From: CAVOJV01 sp963696325
GTDB taxonomy: Bacteria; Pseudomonadota; Gammaproteobacteria; Competibacterales; Competibacteraceae
NCBI GenBank assembly: GCA_963696325.1
Contig: CAVOJV010000033.1
Span: forward strand, 1 to 10,652
Reading direction: 5' to 3'
Length of the DNA: 10,652 bases
Shown: piece after piece, positions 1 through 6,890 of the stretch
Layout of the letters: the number at the start of each line of letters is the position of its first letter
Numbering within the stretch: the stretch's first letter is position 1
Translations under genes and position numbers: made by a program
Notes under the pieces: generated by a model
Databases searched by the model: none
What the model saw: only the letters and a program-made list of their open reading frames with translations
Told to the model about the DNA's origin: nothing

Positions 1-1727
1 CTGAAGCCGTTGCCGCAGATCATTGAGGTTGCTGAGGTCTTGATAGCGGGTGACCGATCGGGTTATCCAGTGTTGGGTGATGGCGCCGGTCTGCCAGTTG
101 AGCTGTAACCAGACCTTCTCCTTCGCCCGGGTCTGGTCCAGGATCACCATGTCCCGGATGACCAACCGCACGATCCGCTTGCGATCCGCGTTCGTCGTGG
201 TCGCCGCCGTCCAGAGGTTCGGCAGATTCTGCCCCAAGGCGAGGATCTCTTGCCGGTCGGTCGCCGACAGCGTTGGGGGATGCTGGCGGCGCCACTGTTC
301 ATAGTCGCGTTCCAGCGCGTCGACTGCCCGCAGTTTCGTTTCCCAGTGCCGTTCGAGGTTGCGCGCCACCAGCCGGTTATCGGGTTCGACGGCATCGTAC
401 TGCCGTTGCGCACGCGCGGCCTCGAAGCGGGCGCGCTCCAGCCGCAGCCGCCACTGTTGCTCCAGCGCTGCCGCCTCGTCTTCCAAGTGCGCGAACGCTT
501 CGAGCGCCAGGGCCAGCTTATCCGGTTCCAGCGCGTGCAAGATCATCTGCTCGATGGCCGGATCAGCGTTGGCGGCATGGATCTCTTGACAGCGCGGCTC
601 CCCAAATTCACGGGCCCGCTCATTACACACATAGCTGGGCTGTCCGCCTGCCGCACCCCGATAGCGCACCCACAACCGGGCCCCGCAGCGACCGCAGAAG
701 GCGATCCCTTGCAGCAATGCTTGACCAGTGCGGGGCGCCCCCGGGTCGGGCGTCGCGATAGCGGTACTGGTTCGCGCGCAGGTGCTGCTGGTTAGCCGTG
801 AACTGTTCCCAAGGAATATAGGCCGGATAGGTATCCCGCAAACAGACAGGCCACTGCTCGAGTGAGCGGCGGATCACGCCGCTGGTGGCCGCGCCGGACT
901 GGCGACGGCTGGGATCGACCGTGGTTTTGCCATAGGCATACGCCCCGGCATAGGCGGGATTTTGGAGGATATTGAGCACCCCGTTGGTCTTGGCGGGAAC
1001 CCACACGATCGGCCACGGCGACGGCCCCTGTTGGGGCCGGGTCGGCAGCGCTAACTGCTGTTGGTGGAGATAGCCGGCCACGGCCCGGGCACTGCCCAGT
1101 TGCTCAAACTTCGCAAAGACCAGCCGCAGGCGCGCTTGGATCTCTTCATCCGGGTGCAGGACGACTTCACCGCTGCGCAAGCGCTCCAGTCCAGCGGGCA
1201 GGGGTAAGTTCAGTTCACCCCGCTCGGCCTTATGGCGTTGCCCGGCGTGCAAGCGCAGTTGCAGGTGATGCAGTTCAGCTTCGCTCCATCATGCCGGCGA
1301 GGCCAAGCAGCAAGCGGTCGTGGTAAAGCCGCAGGTCATAGACCCGCTCCCCGTCGGCCAAGGCGGCGCCGAAGATCGAGCACAGTTCGAGCAAGCGATA
1401 CCAGTCGGCGCAATTGCGGGCCAAGCGCGCCGCTTCCAGGCTGAGCACCAGCCCGACGCGGCCCAGGCTGATCTCGGCTAACAAGTGTTGAAAGCCGAGG
1501 CGAAGATCCGAACGGGCACCACTTTTGGCCAGATCCGCATCGATCACCTGGATACGTGCGGCCGGCCAGCCCAGTGCCATGGCGCGCTCGACCAGTTCAT
1601 ATTGGCGGGCAGTGCTTTCGGTATTACACCGCACCTGCGTCAGAGTCGATTGGCGGATGTAAACGTAGGCGAGCTTAGCCCGTTGCGTATCCGTCAGTTT
1701 GGCACCCACTTCTTCAGCCCGGATCAT
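1..1727 (-). pseudogene. Large serine recombinase, frameshifted, C-terminus beyond the window
   Basis: Site-specific serine recombinase that would cut and rejoin DNA through a serine-phosphate link. The ATG at 1727 follows AGGAGAA at a normal distance. The N-terminal resolvase domain has the catalytic serine in YIRQST (about residue 25) and the helix motif AARLARN, where relatives usually have SRLARN. The recombinase domain follows (KAERGELNLPLP, then NILQNPAYAGAYAYGK), then a zinc ribbon (FCGRCG about 20 residues before YVC, and a fourth Cys in EPRCQE), a coiled-coil stretch and a C-terminal part still open at base 1. Two frame breaks are seen. At 1286-1287 one extra base separates GLAGMM from SEAELHHL. 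Near 727 the frame changes just before GQALLQGIAFCGRCG. About 575 residues are visible; relatives I recall are near 700. The family is clear. The breaks make it non-functional unless they are sequencing errors. Confidence 0.88.
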
Positions 1728-1860
1728 GGCGATTCTCCTGGCCCGCCGCCGTGGCCGCCGCCGCACGGCTCCGCCGGATCAAGTCGGACAGGCAGTGAGC
1801 CAGTTGCCGGCGGGCGACAGGGGCCAGCGCTGTCCATAAGGTCTGGGGTAGGGAGGACAT
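1714..1860 (-). CDS. Small hypothetical protein of the serine-recombinase element
   Basis: A 48-codon gene starting MSSLPQTLWTAL and ending with a TGA that overlaps the recombinase start by 14 nt, so the two are probably translationally coupled. I recall similar short Leu/Arg-rich ORFs (LW..LP....QLA..L..LI) directly before recombinases of this type; their function is unknown to me. No clear ribosome site precedes the ATG at 1860. The frame stays open upstream (to an ATG at 1935 and beyond), so a longer product is possible. AGGAGG lies upstream near 1912 but is closer to an ATG in a different, very short frame. No signal peptide or membrane segment is visible. Confidence 0.5.
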   Translation of the reverse strand: MSSLPQTLWTALAPVARRQLAHCLSDLIRRSRAAAATAAGQENRHDPG

Positions 1861-1928
1861 CGGCTGGGGTGCCGGCCTCAGTGGCAAACGATGAATCAGT
1901 AGGTCATGGTAGCTATCCTCCTGGGCTA

Positions 1929-2160
1929 TCACCATAGCGCACAGAGACGAGTCAGAGGGAGCAAGGTGGGCACTGTAATGAGCGCTACCGGCGGTGCTGC
2001 TCGTTGAGGTCGATCGATATCGGTGACGGCACGCGGGATCCAGCGGACACGACCGTCGGGGAGTTGAACGACAGCGGGCTTGTGAGCGCGCGGAGTGGAC
2101 TCGTAACAGGGCGACGGTACACCCATCGAGGGGATGGGCCGGATCCATAATGGTGACTTG
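1929..2160 (-). pseudogene. DUF5372-like small protein, frameshifted
   Basis: First gene of the serine-recombinase element. One frame gives VTIMDPAHPLDG (an ATG lies at 2148) and the next gives YESTPRAHKPAVVQLPDG followed by RVRWIPRAVTDID. Together these match the layout I recall for DUF5372 proteins: a start like VTITHPFHPL, a central VQLPDG strand, and a W/P.A.TD motif near the end. Proteins of this family are commonly encoded beside serine recombinases; their role is unknown. The reading frame changes near 2100-2112, and removing a single base there joins the halves. The family call is from memory and moderately sure; the frame break is directly visible. Confidence 0.55.
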
Positions 2161-2184
2161 ACCACCATGCTTTTCAGTCGGTGG

Positions 2185-2346
2185 GGTATTTTGTCGTTTC
2201 GATGAGAGCCAGTAGCCTTGCCCGTCGTAGCACAGCAGCTTCAGGGTCGTGCCGGTGCGGTTGCGAAACACGTAGATCGCGCCATCGAGCGGATTCTGGG
2301 CGAAGGTTTGCCGGCAGACGGCGGCCAACCCATCAATGCCCTTGCG
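2185..2346 (-). pseudogene. tnpB: IS66 tnpB, central fragment (codons from Lys21 on)
   Basis: Fragment of the IS66-family accessory protein TnpB. The sequence KGIDGLAAVCRQ, then NPLDGAIYVFRNRTGT, then LKLLCYDGQGYWL is the family core. It starts exactly at the end of the RIT element: the codons for Arg-Lys at 2346-2341 continue the 20-codon N-terminal piece at 5810-5751. After GYWLSSKR (near 2190) the similarity stops and the serine-recombinase element begins, so tnpB was hit twice. The usual remaining C-terminus (KRLS.GRF.WW) is not in the window. Confidence 0.9.
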
Positions 2347-2373
2347 ATTATGCAGTTCTCTGCATAATCGCAA
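2342..2373. repeat. Hairpin at the ritC-side end of the RIT element
   Basis: A perfect inverted repeat of 14 bp, TTGCGATTATGCAG and its complement, around a 4-base loop TTCT. The outer arm starts in the TTGCG target repeat and the inner arm runs into the 35-bp terminal repeat. The opposite end of the element has no such structure. The two arms with a short spacer resemble a tyrosine-recombinase core site. It could also act as a terminator-like structure after ritC, although no T-run follows. Confidence 0.8.
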
Positions 2374-2403
2374 TTATGTGCTGTTTCCCGTTATGCGTTG
2401 TCG
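2369..2403. repeat. RIT terminal inverted repeat, left copy
   Basis: 35 bp, beginning CGCAATTATGTGCTG and ending TGCGTTGTCG. Its exact reverse complement is at 5719-5753 with no mismatch. Similarity stops right after base 2403. It contains CGTTATGCG (2389-2397), part of which recurs in the opposite orientation at 2451-2459, inside the end of ritC. Confidence 0.92.
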
Positions 2404-2441
2404 GGGGCGGTGAACGCGCCAGCAGAGCGACAGCCGAGCGG

Positions 2442-3458
2442 TTATCGCGGCGCATAACGTGCCTTCTTTGCGGTAGCTTGTAACAATGCCAAGAGTTTGT
2501 CCGAAACACTGAACTGGCCATGCCGAAGTGAAGGTGGTGTACTCGCGGCAAGCGTCTCAAGCTTTACGCTGGGATCGACATGCAAATACATTTCCGTGCT
2601 TTGTAAACGGGCATGCCCCAACCACAGTGCCACCTTACGAACGTCGTGAGTCGCCTGCAGGATATGCATGGCGCAGGAATGGCGCAATACGTGCGGCGAG
2701 ATACGTTTGCCCGCGAGAGAGGGTTGTTTCTCGGTCGCTATCTTGACGTATTTGGCCAGGATGTACTCAAAGCCGGAACGGGTCATGGCTTGGCCATGGG
2801 CGTTATAGAACAGGGTGGGGCTGGCCCCTTTGTCCGCTCGCGCTAGCCAGTTGCGCAGCGCGGCTGCGGTCTCCTTCCATAACGGCAACACCCGCTCGCG
2901 GCGCCCCTTGCCCCAGACATGGATTGTCGGCTGAGGCTGCAGTTGCAGATCATCCCGGTGCAATCCCACCAATTCTGAAACACGCAGTCCGGCGGCAAAG
3001 GCGAGGTGGAGCATGGCCCGATCGCGGATACCCGCGGTCCGCGTCGGATCGGGTGCATCCAGAAGCGCCTGAATTTCGTGGTTAGTGAGATAATCGATCA
3101 GTGTCTCATCGGTTTTTTTCACCGGAATGGCATGGATACGCCGCGCTTGCTCCAGACAGGAAGCCAGCCGATATTCGAGAAATCGGAAGAACGCTTTAAT
3201 CGCGCCCAATCGGGCATTGCGGGTTCTAGGGGAGTTGCCTCGTTGCGTTTCCAGCTGCTCAAGAAACGCGATGATCAAAGCGGCATCCAGTTGCTCAAGT
3301 GCCAGCGCCGAAGGCAGCGTGCTAAGACGCTCGGCTGCAAAACAGACCAACAGTTGAAACGCATAGGCATACGTTTCACAGGTATGCGGACTAGCACCGC
3401 GTTGGTGAGGTAGATAATCGCGCAAAAAAGCGCTCAAGTGGGGAGCAATCGCCGTCAT
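2442..3458 (-). CDS. ritC: RitC, tyrosine recombinase of the RIT element
   Basis: 338 residues, third gene of the trio. The start is the ATG at 3458, which overlaps the ritB stop by 4 nt (ATGA) and has GGAG eight bases upstream; the open frame extends 54 codons further up but lies within ritB. An N-terminal SAM-like core-binding domain (about 1-115) is followed by the catalytic domain. All active-site residues of the family are visible: Arg159 in AAGLRVSEL, Lys184 in WGKGRR, His256 and Arg259 in HVLRH, His282 in LGHARLQS and the nucleophile Tyr291 in STEMYLHV, nine residues after His282. It is the most XerC/XerD-like of the three. A basic C-terminal tail (KKARYAPR) ends in TAA at 2442. It probably acts with RitA and RitB on the element ends. 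Confidence 0.93.
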   Translation of the reverse strand: MTAIAPHLSAFLRDYLPHQRGASPHTCETYAYAFQLLVCFAAERLSTLPSALALEQLDAALIIAFLEQLETQRGNSPRTRNARLGAIKAFFRFLEYRLASCLEQARRIHAIPVKKTDETLIDYLTNHEIQALLDAPDPTRTAGIRDRAMLHLAFAAGLRVSELVGLHRDDLQLQPQPTIHVWGKGRRERVLPLWKETAAALRNWLARADKGASPTLFYNAHGQAMTRSGFEYILAKYVKIATEKQPSLAGKRISPHVLRHSCAMHILQATHDVRKVALWLGHARLQSTEMYLHVDPSVKLETLAASTPPSLRHGQFSVSDKLLALLQATAKKARYAPR

Positions 3459-4369
3459 GATCGCGCTCCTTGATGCAGTGCCTCGCCAGCCGCGGCAATC
3501 TGGGTCAGCAGTACTGGCGTGGCCTGGAGATACCAGAACGTATCGGTCACCTGGGTGTGGCCCAGGTAGGTGCTCAAGGCGAGCATATGGCGGGTGACTG
3601 CCTCTCGGGTGTGGGCGCACTGCGCGAGCGATCGCACGGCGAAGGTATGGCGAAAATCGTGCAGGCGAGGACCGCGATGGCCGGGTCCGGGATGTAACCC
3701 GATCGTGCGCACAAGGTCCAGAAAGACGGTGTTAACAGTCGAATAGCGCAGTGCGGTGCCATGTAAGGAAACGAATACGGGGGGATCAGGCAAGCCCAAT
3801 GAAAGACGCTGTATCCGATAACGAGCCAAGGCCCCGCGTGTTGTTTCGTGCAGCGGCACCAGGCGGCTTTTACGGAACTTGGTCTTGCGGATGACCAATC
3901 CCGCTTCGGTGATGTCGTCAAACGTAAGGGCGAGCGCTTCCGATACGCGCAGGCCGGTGGCTGCCAACAACGCGAACAGCGTCGAGTAGGTGATTGGGCG
4001 GATCGAGTTTTTCGGGGTCAGCTGCGCGGCCGCTTGCAGCAGACAGTGAAGGGCCTCGGCGGTATAGATATAAGGCGGCTTGCGGTAGAAGGATCCCTGA
4101 CCGAAGGCATCAGCAGCGGGTATCTGGTGGCGGTCATCTTCAGCATGCAGATGACCGGCGAACCGGCGAACGGTCAGCAAGCGATTACGCCGCTGGGCCG
4201 GGGAGGGTGCCTGGGCGGCCCAGGCGAGCACCGTCTGGGTGCAGACGAACTGATCGCCTTGGTGTTCGGCGAAAGTAGCGAAGCTGTTTAGCAGCACCCC
4301 CTGAACTCGGTACTTAAAGCCCAGTGCACGGTACTGTTCGATATAGCGACTGACCGCGCGGCTCAACAT
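3455..4369 (-). CDS. ritB: RitB, tyrosine recombinase of the RIT element
   Basis: 304 residues, second gene of the trio. The ATG at 4369 lies inside the end of ritA (7-nt overlap) and the stop overlaps ritC, so translation of the three is likely coupled. The N-terminal DNA-binding part (YIEQYRALGFKYR) is shorter than in RitA. The catalytic domain shows Arg141 in TGLRVSEAL, Lys in the IRKTKFRKSRLVPL strand (around 162-167), His237 and Arg240 in HDFRH, His271 in YLGHTQV and Tyr280 in FWYL, nine residues after His271. The order and spacing match the integrase family. The LGHTQVTDTFWYL pattern is the kind seen in transposon-borne recombinases such as those of Tn554-like elements. Its separate role within the trio is not known to me. 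Confidence 0.92.
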   Translation of the reverse strand: MLSRAVSRYIEQYRALGFKYRVQGVLLNSFATFAEHQGDQFVCTQTVLAWAAQAPSPAQRRNRLLTVRRFAGHLHAEDDRHQIPAADAFGQGSFYRKPPYIYTAEALHCLLQAAAQLTPKNSIRPITYSTLFALLAATGLRVSEALALTFDDITEAGLVIRKTKFRKSRLVPLHETTRGALARYRIQRLSLGLPDPPVFVSLHGTALRYSTVNTVFLDLVRTIGLHPGPGHRGPRLHDFRHTFAVRSLAQCAHTREAVTRHMLALSTYLGHTQVTDTFWYLQATPVLLTQIAAAGEALHQGARS

Positions 4370-5604
4370 GACGCCACCCCCGGCCAGGGCTGGGCAATCT
4401 GGCTCAGCAAAGGGCTATCAACCTTGGCGTAATAGGCGGTCGTATCCAAGGAACGGTGCCGCAGCACCGCCGCTATCGTATCCGGTGTGACACCGGCACG
4501 CAGCATCGCGGTGGCGGCCGAGTGGCGCAGTAAATGCGCGCCTCGTGAGGGTGGATCAACGATACCCGCTCGAGCTAAAGCCGATCGAACGACATCCGCA
4601 ATGCTGGCTGAGCCAGCAAAGGGCCGATACGGGGCTTGCAAACAAAGAAATAAGTGGCCCAGGGGAACCGGCGGACGCGCTTGCTCCAGGTACGCCAGCA
4701 AGGCATCGCCAACCTCTTGTGGCAAGGGGAGGCGGACCTCTCGGCGCCCCTTGCCACAGACGCTAAGTGTCCCCTCGTCCCAATTGAGGTCATCAAGGTG
4801 CATGGCGATAATGTCACCGCCACGCAGGCCAAGCCGCGCCAACAACAGCAAAATAGCACGGTCTCGCAGGCCCTGGGGGGTATGGCTATCGCACGCGGCG
4901 ATCACCCGCTCGACCTTCTCGGCGGCCAGATAGCGCGGCAGGACCGACAGAGACCATTGGGGCACTGGGGGGACCGCCGCATCCAAACCCGGGCGGCAGC
5001 GTCCCTGGGTGGCGAGGAATCGCAAATACATCCGAAGCGTGCTCGCCACCGTTTTTGCCTGGGCAGGACTATGACGCTTCGCTTCACTGGAAACCACGTG
5101 GCGAAGGGTCGCCGCTTGATATTGAGTGGGATCGTCACCCAGCAGCGGCAGCAGTTGCAGCACCAAGCGTTCATGGCGCCGGATCGTAGGGTCTGCTAGA
5201 CCGCGATGGTGACGCAGCCAATGACAGAAATCCTCCAGCGCCGCCGCCGGCACTGGAGGATCTTCTTCGAGGGTGATGACACCGCGTTGCCCCAGGTAAG
5301 AAACAAATCGCCATACCCGAGCAACGTATCGGGGTGAAATCCAAGCATGTCTGCGACTTCCAGGGCAGGTACAACGATGCGTTGAAAAGGCGGTAATGAC
5401 TTGGGCGTCAATGTCTTCAATGGCCATGCGCTGGTGTTGCATCCAGCCGCCCAAATGGGCAATCGACTGAAGATAACCACCAATAGTCAGCGCGGTATAA
5501 CCCATCGCAGCAAGTTCGGCGGCAAAGACATCTAAGTACGGCGCTACGCAACCCGGGGTCAGAAAATGCATATATGAATCGTAATAGTGAGCGTGCTTGA
5601 CCAT
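4363..5604 (-). CDS. ritA: RitA, tyrosine recombinase of the RIT element
   Basis: 413 residues, first gene of the trio. ATG at 5604 follows AGGAGG (5611-5616 on the complement) with a 6-base spacer, the best ribosome site in the element. A long N-terminal region (1-220) probably holds the arm- and core-binding parts, with a basic, Cys-containing stretch (HRCTCPGSRRH, about 76-86). The catalytic domain has Arg261 in LGLRGGDI, Lys285 in CGKGRR, His357 and Arg360 in HLLRHS, His383 in LRHRSLD and Tyr392 in TTAYYAKV. All six are present and correctly spaced. GLRGGD in place of the common GLRISE is typical of some transposon integrases. About 115 bases separate the start from the terminal repeat and would hold the promoter; I see no convincing -35/-10 pair. 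Confidence 0.93.
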   Translation of the reverse strand: MVKHAHYYDSYMHFLTPGCVAPYLDVFAAELAAMGYTALTIGGYLQSIAHLGGWMQHQRMAIEDIDAQVITAFSTHRCTCPGSRRHAWISPRYVARVWRFVSYLGQRGVITLEEDPPVPAAALEDFCHWLRHHRGLADPTIRRHERLVLQLLPLLGDDPTQYQAATLRHVVSSEAKRHSPAQAKTVASTLRMYLRFLATQGRCRPGLDAAVPPVPQWSLSVLPRYLAAEKVERVIAACDSHTPQGLRDRAILLLLARLGLRGGDIIAMHLDDLNWDEGTLSVCGKGRREVRLPLPQEVGDALLAYLEQARPPVPLGHLFLCLQAPYRPFAGSASIADVVRSALARAGIVDPPSRGAHLLRHSAATAMLRAGVTPDTIAAVLRHRSLDTTAYYAKVDSPLLSQIAQPWPGVASC

Positions 5605-5610
5605 GTTATT

Positions 5611-5616
5611 CCTCCT
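5611..5616 (-). promoter_or_regulatory. Ribosome binding site of ritA
   Basis: AGGAGG on the minus strand, six bases before the ATG at 5604. It is the only strong ribosome site in the trio; ritB and ritC begin within the end of the gene before them. Confidence 0.8.
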
Positions 5617-5718
5617 GTTACCGCCGATATGACGGTCGACAGGAGGCTACCGTTATGCACAGTGCTTGTGCAGGGTGGGGTTACTTATTATCAAGGTTGG
5701 CTAGCGCTGACTCAGCAT

Positions 5719-5753
5719 CGACAACGCATAACGGGAAACAGCACATAATTGCG
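5719..5753. repeat. RIT terminal inverted repeat, right copy
   Basis: 35-bp exact reverse complement of 2369-2403. It directly abuts codon 20 of IS66 tnpB and ends in the TTGCG target repeat (5749-5753). Just inside it lies an 11-bp palindrome GCTGACTCAGC (5706-5716), and CGTTATGC recurs at 5651-5658 in the orientation opposite to that within this terminal repeat. Confidence 0.92.
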
Positions 5754-5810
5754 GAAATCCACCGGGGCCAGGGCCAACCAGATCCGGCTTTGCGGGGTGA
5801 GTTGCACCAT
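5751..5810 (-). pseudogene. tnpB: IS66 tnpB, N-terminal 20 codons
   Basis: ATG at 5810 overlaps the TGA of tnpA by one base (TGATG), the usual tnpA-tnpB coupling of IS66 elements. It encodes MVQLTPQSRIW and LALAPVDFR and then enters the RIT end, where the frame would close after about a dozen foreign codons. The next tnpB codon (Lys of KGIDG) is at 2343-2341, on the other side of the RIT element. Confidence 0.92.
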
Positions 5811-6224
5811 CAGGCGGACTCCAGAAACGCTTGTAGCACGGTCGCGAGCGGTGGCGGTGCGGTTCGATAATGGAGCCGCAACCGCGCCCCGTCCGGGCGT
5901 TCGACCTCGATCAGCGTGGCGCTGGGCGCCGCCGCGGTGCCGAACGCGGGGGTCGTGACTTCAATAAAACCCGGGTGTGGTGAAGTCGCTTCGACGCCGA
6001 GGGGCCCCTGCCGTGCCAGGCATTGCTTCTTCAAATCGGTGGGACTCAGGCGAACCGCTTCGCCACCTGGGAACAGGGCAGCACACGTCGTCAATACCAC
6101 CGCCTGATCCCATAAGGCCGGTGGAATCCGTTCCTGGGCCGTGGCGCGGCTCCGGCGCCAGTGTTCAAATTGCTCGGCCAGATCGGCGAGCGCGGATTCG
6201 GCTTGAAAAAAGTTCGGTAGCCAT
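5810..6224 (-). pseudogene. tnpA: IS66 tnpA, one-base frameshift near its start
   Basis: Accessory protein TnpA of an IS66-family element. The body of the ORF (QAESALADLAEQFEHW, then LSPTDLKK, then FIEV, ending LATVLQAFLESA) fits the short TnpA class coded just before TnpB. The only good start is the ATG at 6224, six bases or less after GGGGAGG, but that frame reads MATELFSS and stops after 19 codons. Removing one A from the A6 run at 6206-6211 gives MATELFQAESALADL in one frame. The open frame can otherwise start only at upstream TTG codons (for example 6247) without a ribosome site. Decay, a sequencing error and translational slippage on the T6 run of the coding strand are all possible. Confidence 0.72.
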
Positions 6225-6323
6225 CGGTTCCTCCCCGTCAAAGTCAAGATGACTGGGGAAGAACCTTACTCAAGAAAACCGTACCACGTCACGCACGGCT
6301 GCCGGAACTTCACGTTTGGTTAC

Positions 6324-6551
6324 CCAGACCGTGGGAGCGCTACGCGGTCACCGAGGCCGCGCGGGCGGTACCGGGGCCGGGGCAGGTACAGCGGCAGTTC
6401 GAGCGAATTATTCGGCAGATTGGGACACCGGGCCCGGTTGCCCAAACGGCGGGGTAATTCCCCAGGGCGGACGCCGGGATACTGTCCCGGTTCCCGTCCA
6501 CGCCAACCGGTAGTGTTCAAAAGCAGGCCTGCCCTTAAAAAGGCGGCTTGA
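6324..6551 (+). pseudogene. Transposase C-terminal tail, frameshifted, cut by IS66
   Basis: One frame reads RPWERYAVTEAARAVPG and QRQFERIIRQIGTPGPV. The next reads PKRRGNSPGRTPGY, then RQPVVFKSR, and ends KKAA-stop at 6551. The linked pattern GTPxPxPKxRGKSPGxxxG...R.PVVxK is the tail of a putative transposase group I recall (NF041680-like). Removing the G at 6440 joins the two parts. The coding match begins right at the putative IS66 end, so IS66 probably inserted in this gene. The N-terminal part is not in the window. Assignment to the named group is from memory; the two-frame coding pattern is visible. Confidence 0.6.
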
Positions 6552-6738
6552 GGCGCTCGGAAATCCTCTCCGGTTCATCCGGAATGGCCGCTTTTTCAAA
6601 GCGGAAAGGGTTAGGTTTGTCCAAAGTCCAATTATTCAGGCCGGACACCCGAATGGCCTAGTTGAAACCGCCGGCGCCGATAGGAATTTTGCAGTGAGAA
6701 GATGAACCAGATAGCATTTACGTAAGCCCAACCTTGAA
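6552..6738. other. Non-coding stretch before the 1.5-kb IS
   Basis: No convincing gene. It holds a short stem with CCGC and GCGG arms near 6587-6602 and would include the outer end of the broken transposase element at its left. Bases 6730-6738 are the left copy of the 9-bp target duplication of the following IS. Confidence 0.4.
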
Positions 6739-6789
6739 CAGCAATTCTCATTTTGGCGATTTCACCCTGTTTCTAGTTGTGGGGGAGCC

Positions 6790-6890
6790 GGCTCGAAGCT
6801 TTGCGGCACGAACGTCATCAAGGCCGGCTTGCATTTGCGCTTGGACGTTGCGGTTTAGGCTCGAAGCTTTGCAACATGAACGTCATCAAG
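6790..6890. repeat. Direct repeat at the 3' end of the transposase
   Basis: Two 33-bp copies at 6790-6822 and 6858-6890, beginning GGCTCGAAGCTTTGC and ending AACGTCATCAAG, with 3 mismatches and a 68-bp period. The inner copy encodes LMTFMLQSFEP; the outer copy contains the stop codon. It looks like a local duplication that changed the C-terminus. Confidence 0.85.

Larger units (their letters stand above)
2347..5753 (-). mobile_element. RIT (recombinase in trio) element, complete
   Basis: A 3,407-bp element with three adjacent, overlapping tyrosine recombinase genes in one orientation (ritA, ritB, ritC), the defining layout of RIT elements. Perfect 35-bp inverted repeats lie at 2369-2403 and 5719-5753. 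A short direct repeat, TTGCG on the plus strand, occurs at 2342-2346 and 5749-5753. Removing 2347-5753 rejoins the IS66 tnpB frame as VDFR-KGIDGLA, which fixes the boundaries to within the 5-bp repeat. A 14-bp-stem hairpin is present only at the ritC-side end. Nothing else is carried. All three recombinases are intact, so the element may be active. Confidence 0.9.
2185..6323 (-). mobile_element. IS66-family element, promoter-side part, interrupted by RIT
   Basis: tnpA and tnpB of an IS66-family insertion sequence read leftward from about 6224. The element would end at 6323: on the minus strand the sequence there begins GTAACC, followed by GTGAAGTTCCGG, which agrees with the GTAA-type ends of this family, and directly beyond it another transposase reading frame resumes. 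tnpC and the other end are not in the window. Host-side target duplications therefore cannot be checked here. Confidence 0.65.

Noticed and set aside
250..795. Open frame of 181 codons on the plus strand
   Set aside because: It is antisense to the zinc-ribbon and C-terminal part of the serine recombinase, which has clear family motifs.
2342..2373. CRISPR repeat or riboswitch reading of the hairpin
   Set aside because: There is only one copy, and it is explained by the RIT end and the target repeat.
3459..3620. N-terminal extension of RitC by 54 codons
   Set aside because: It would lie inside ritB and has Pro/His/Gly-rich shadow composition. The ATG at 3458 with the ATGA overlap and GGAG is the natural start.
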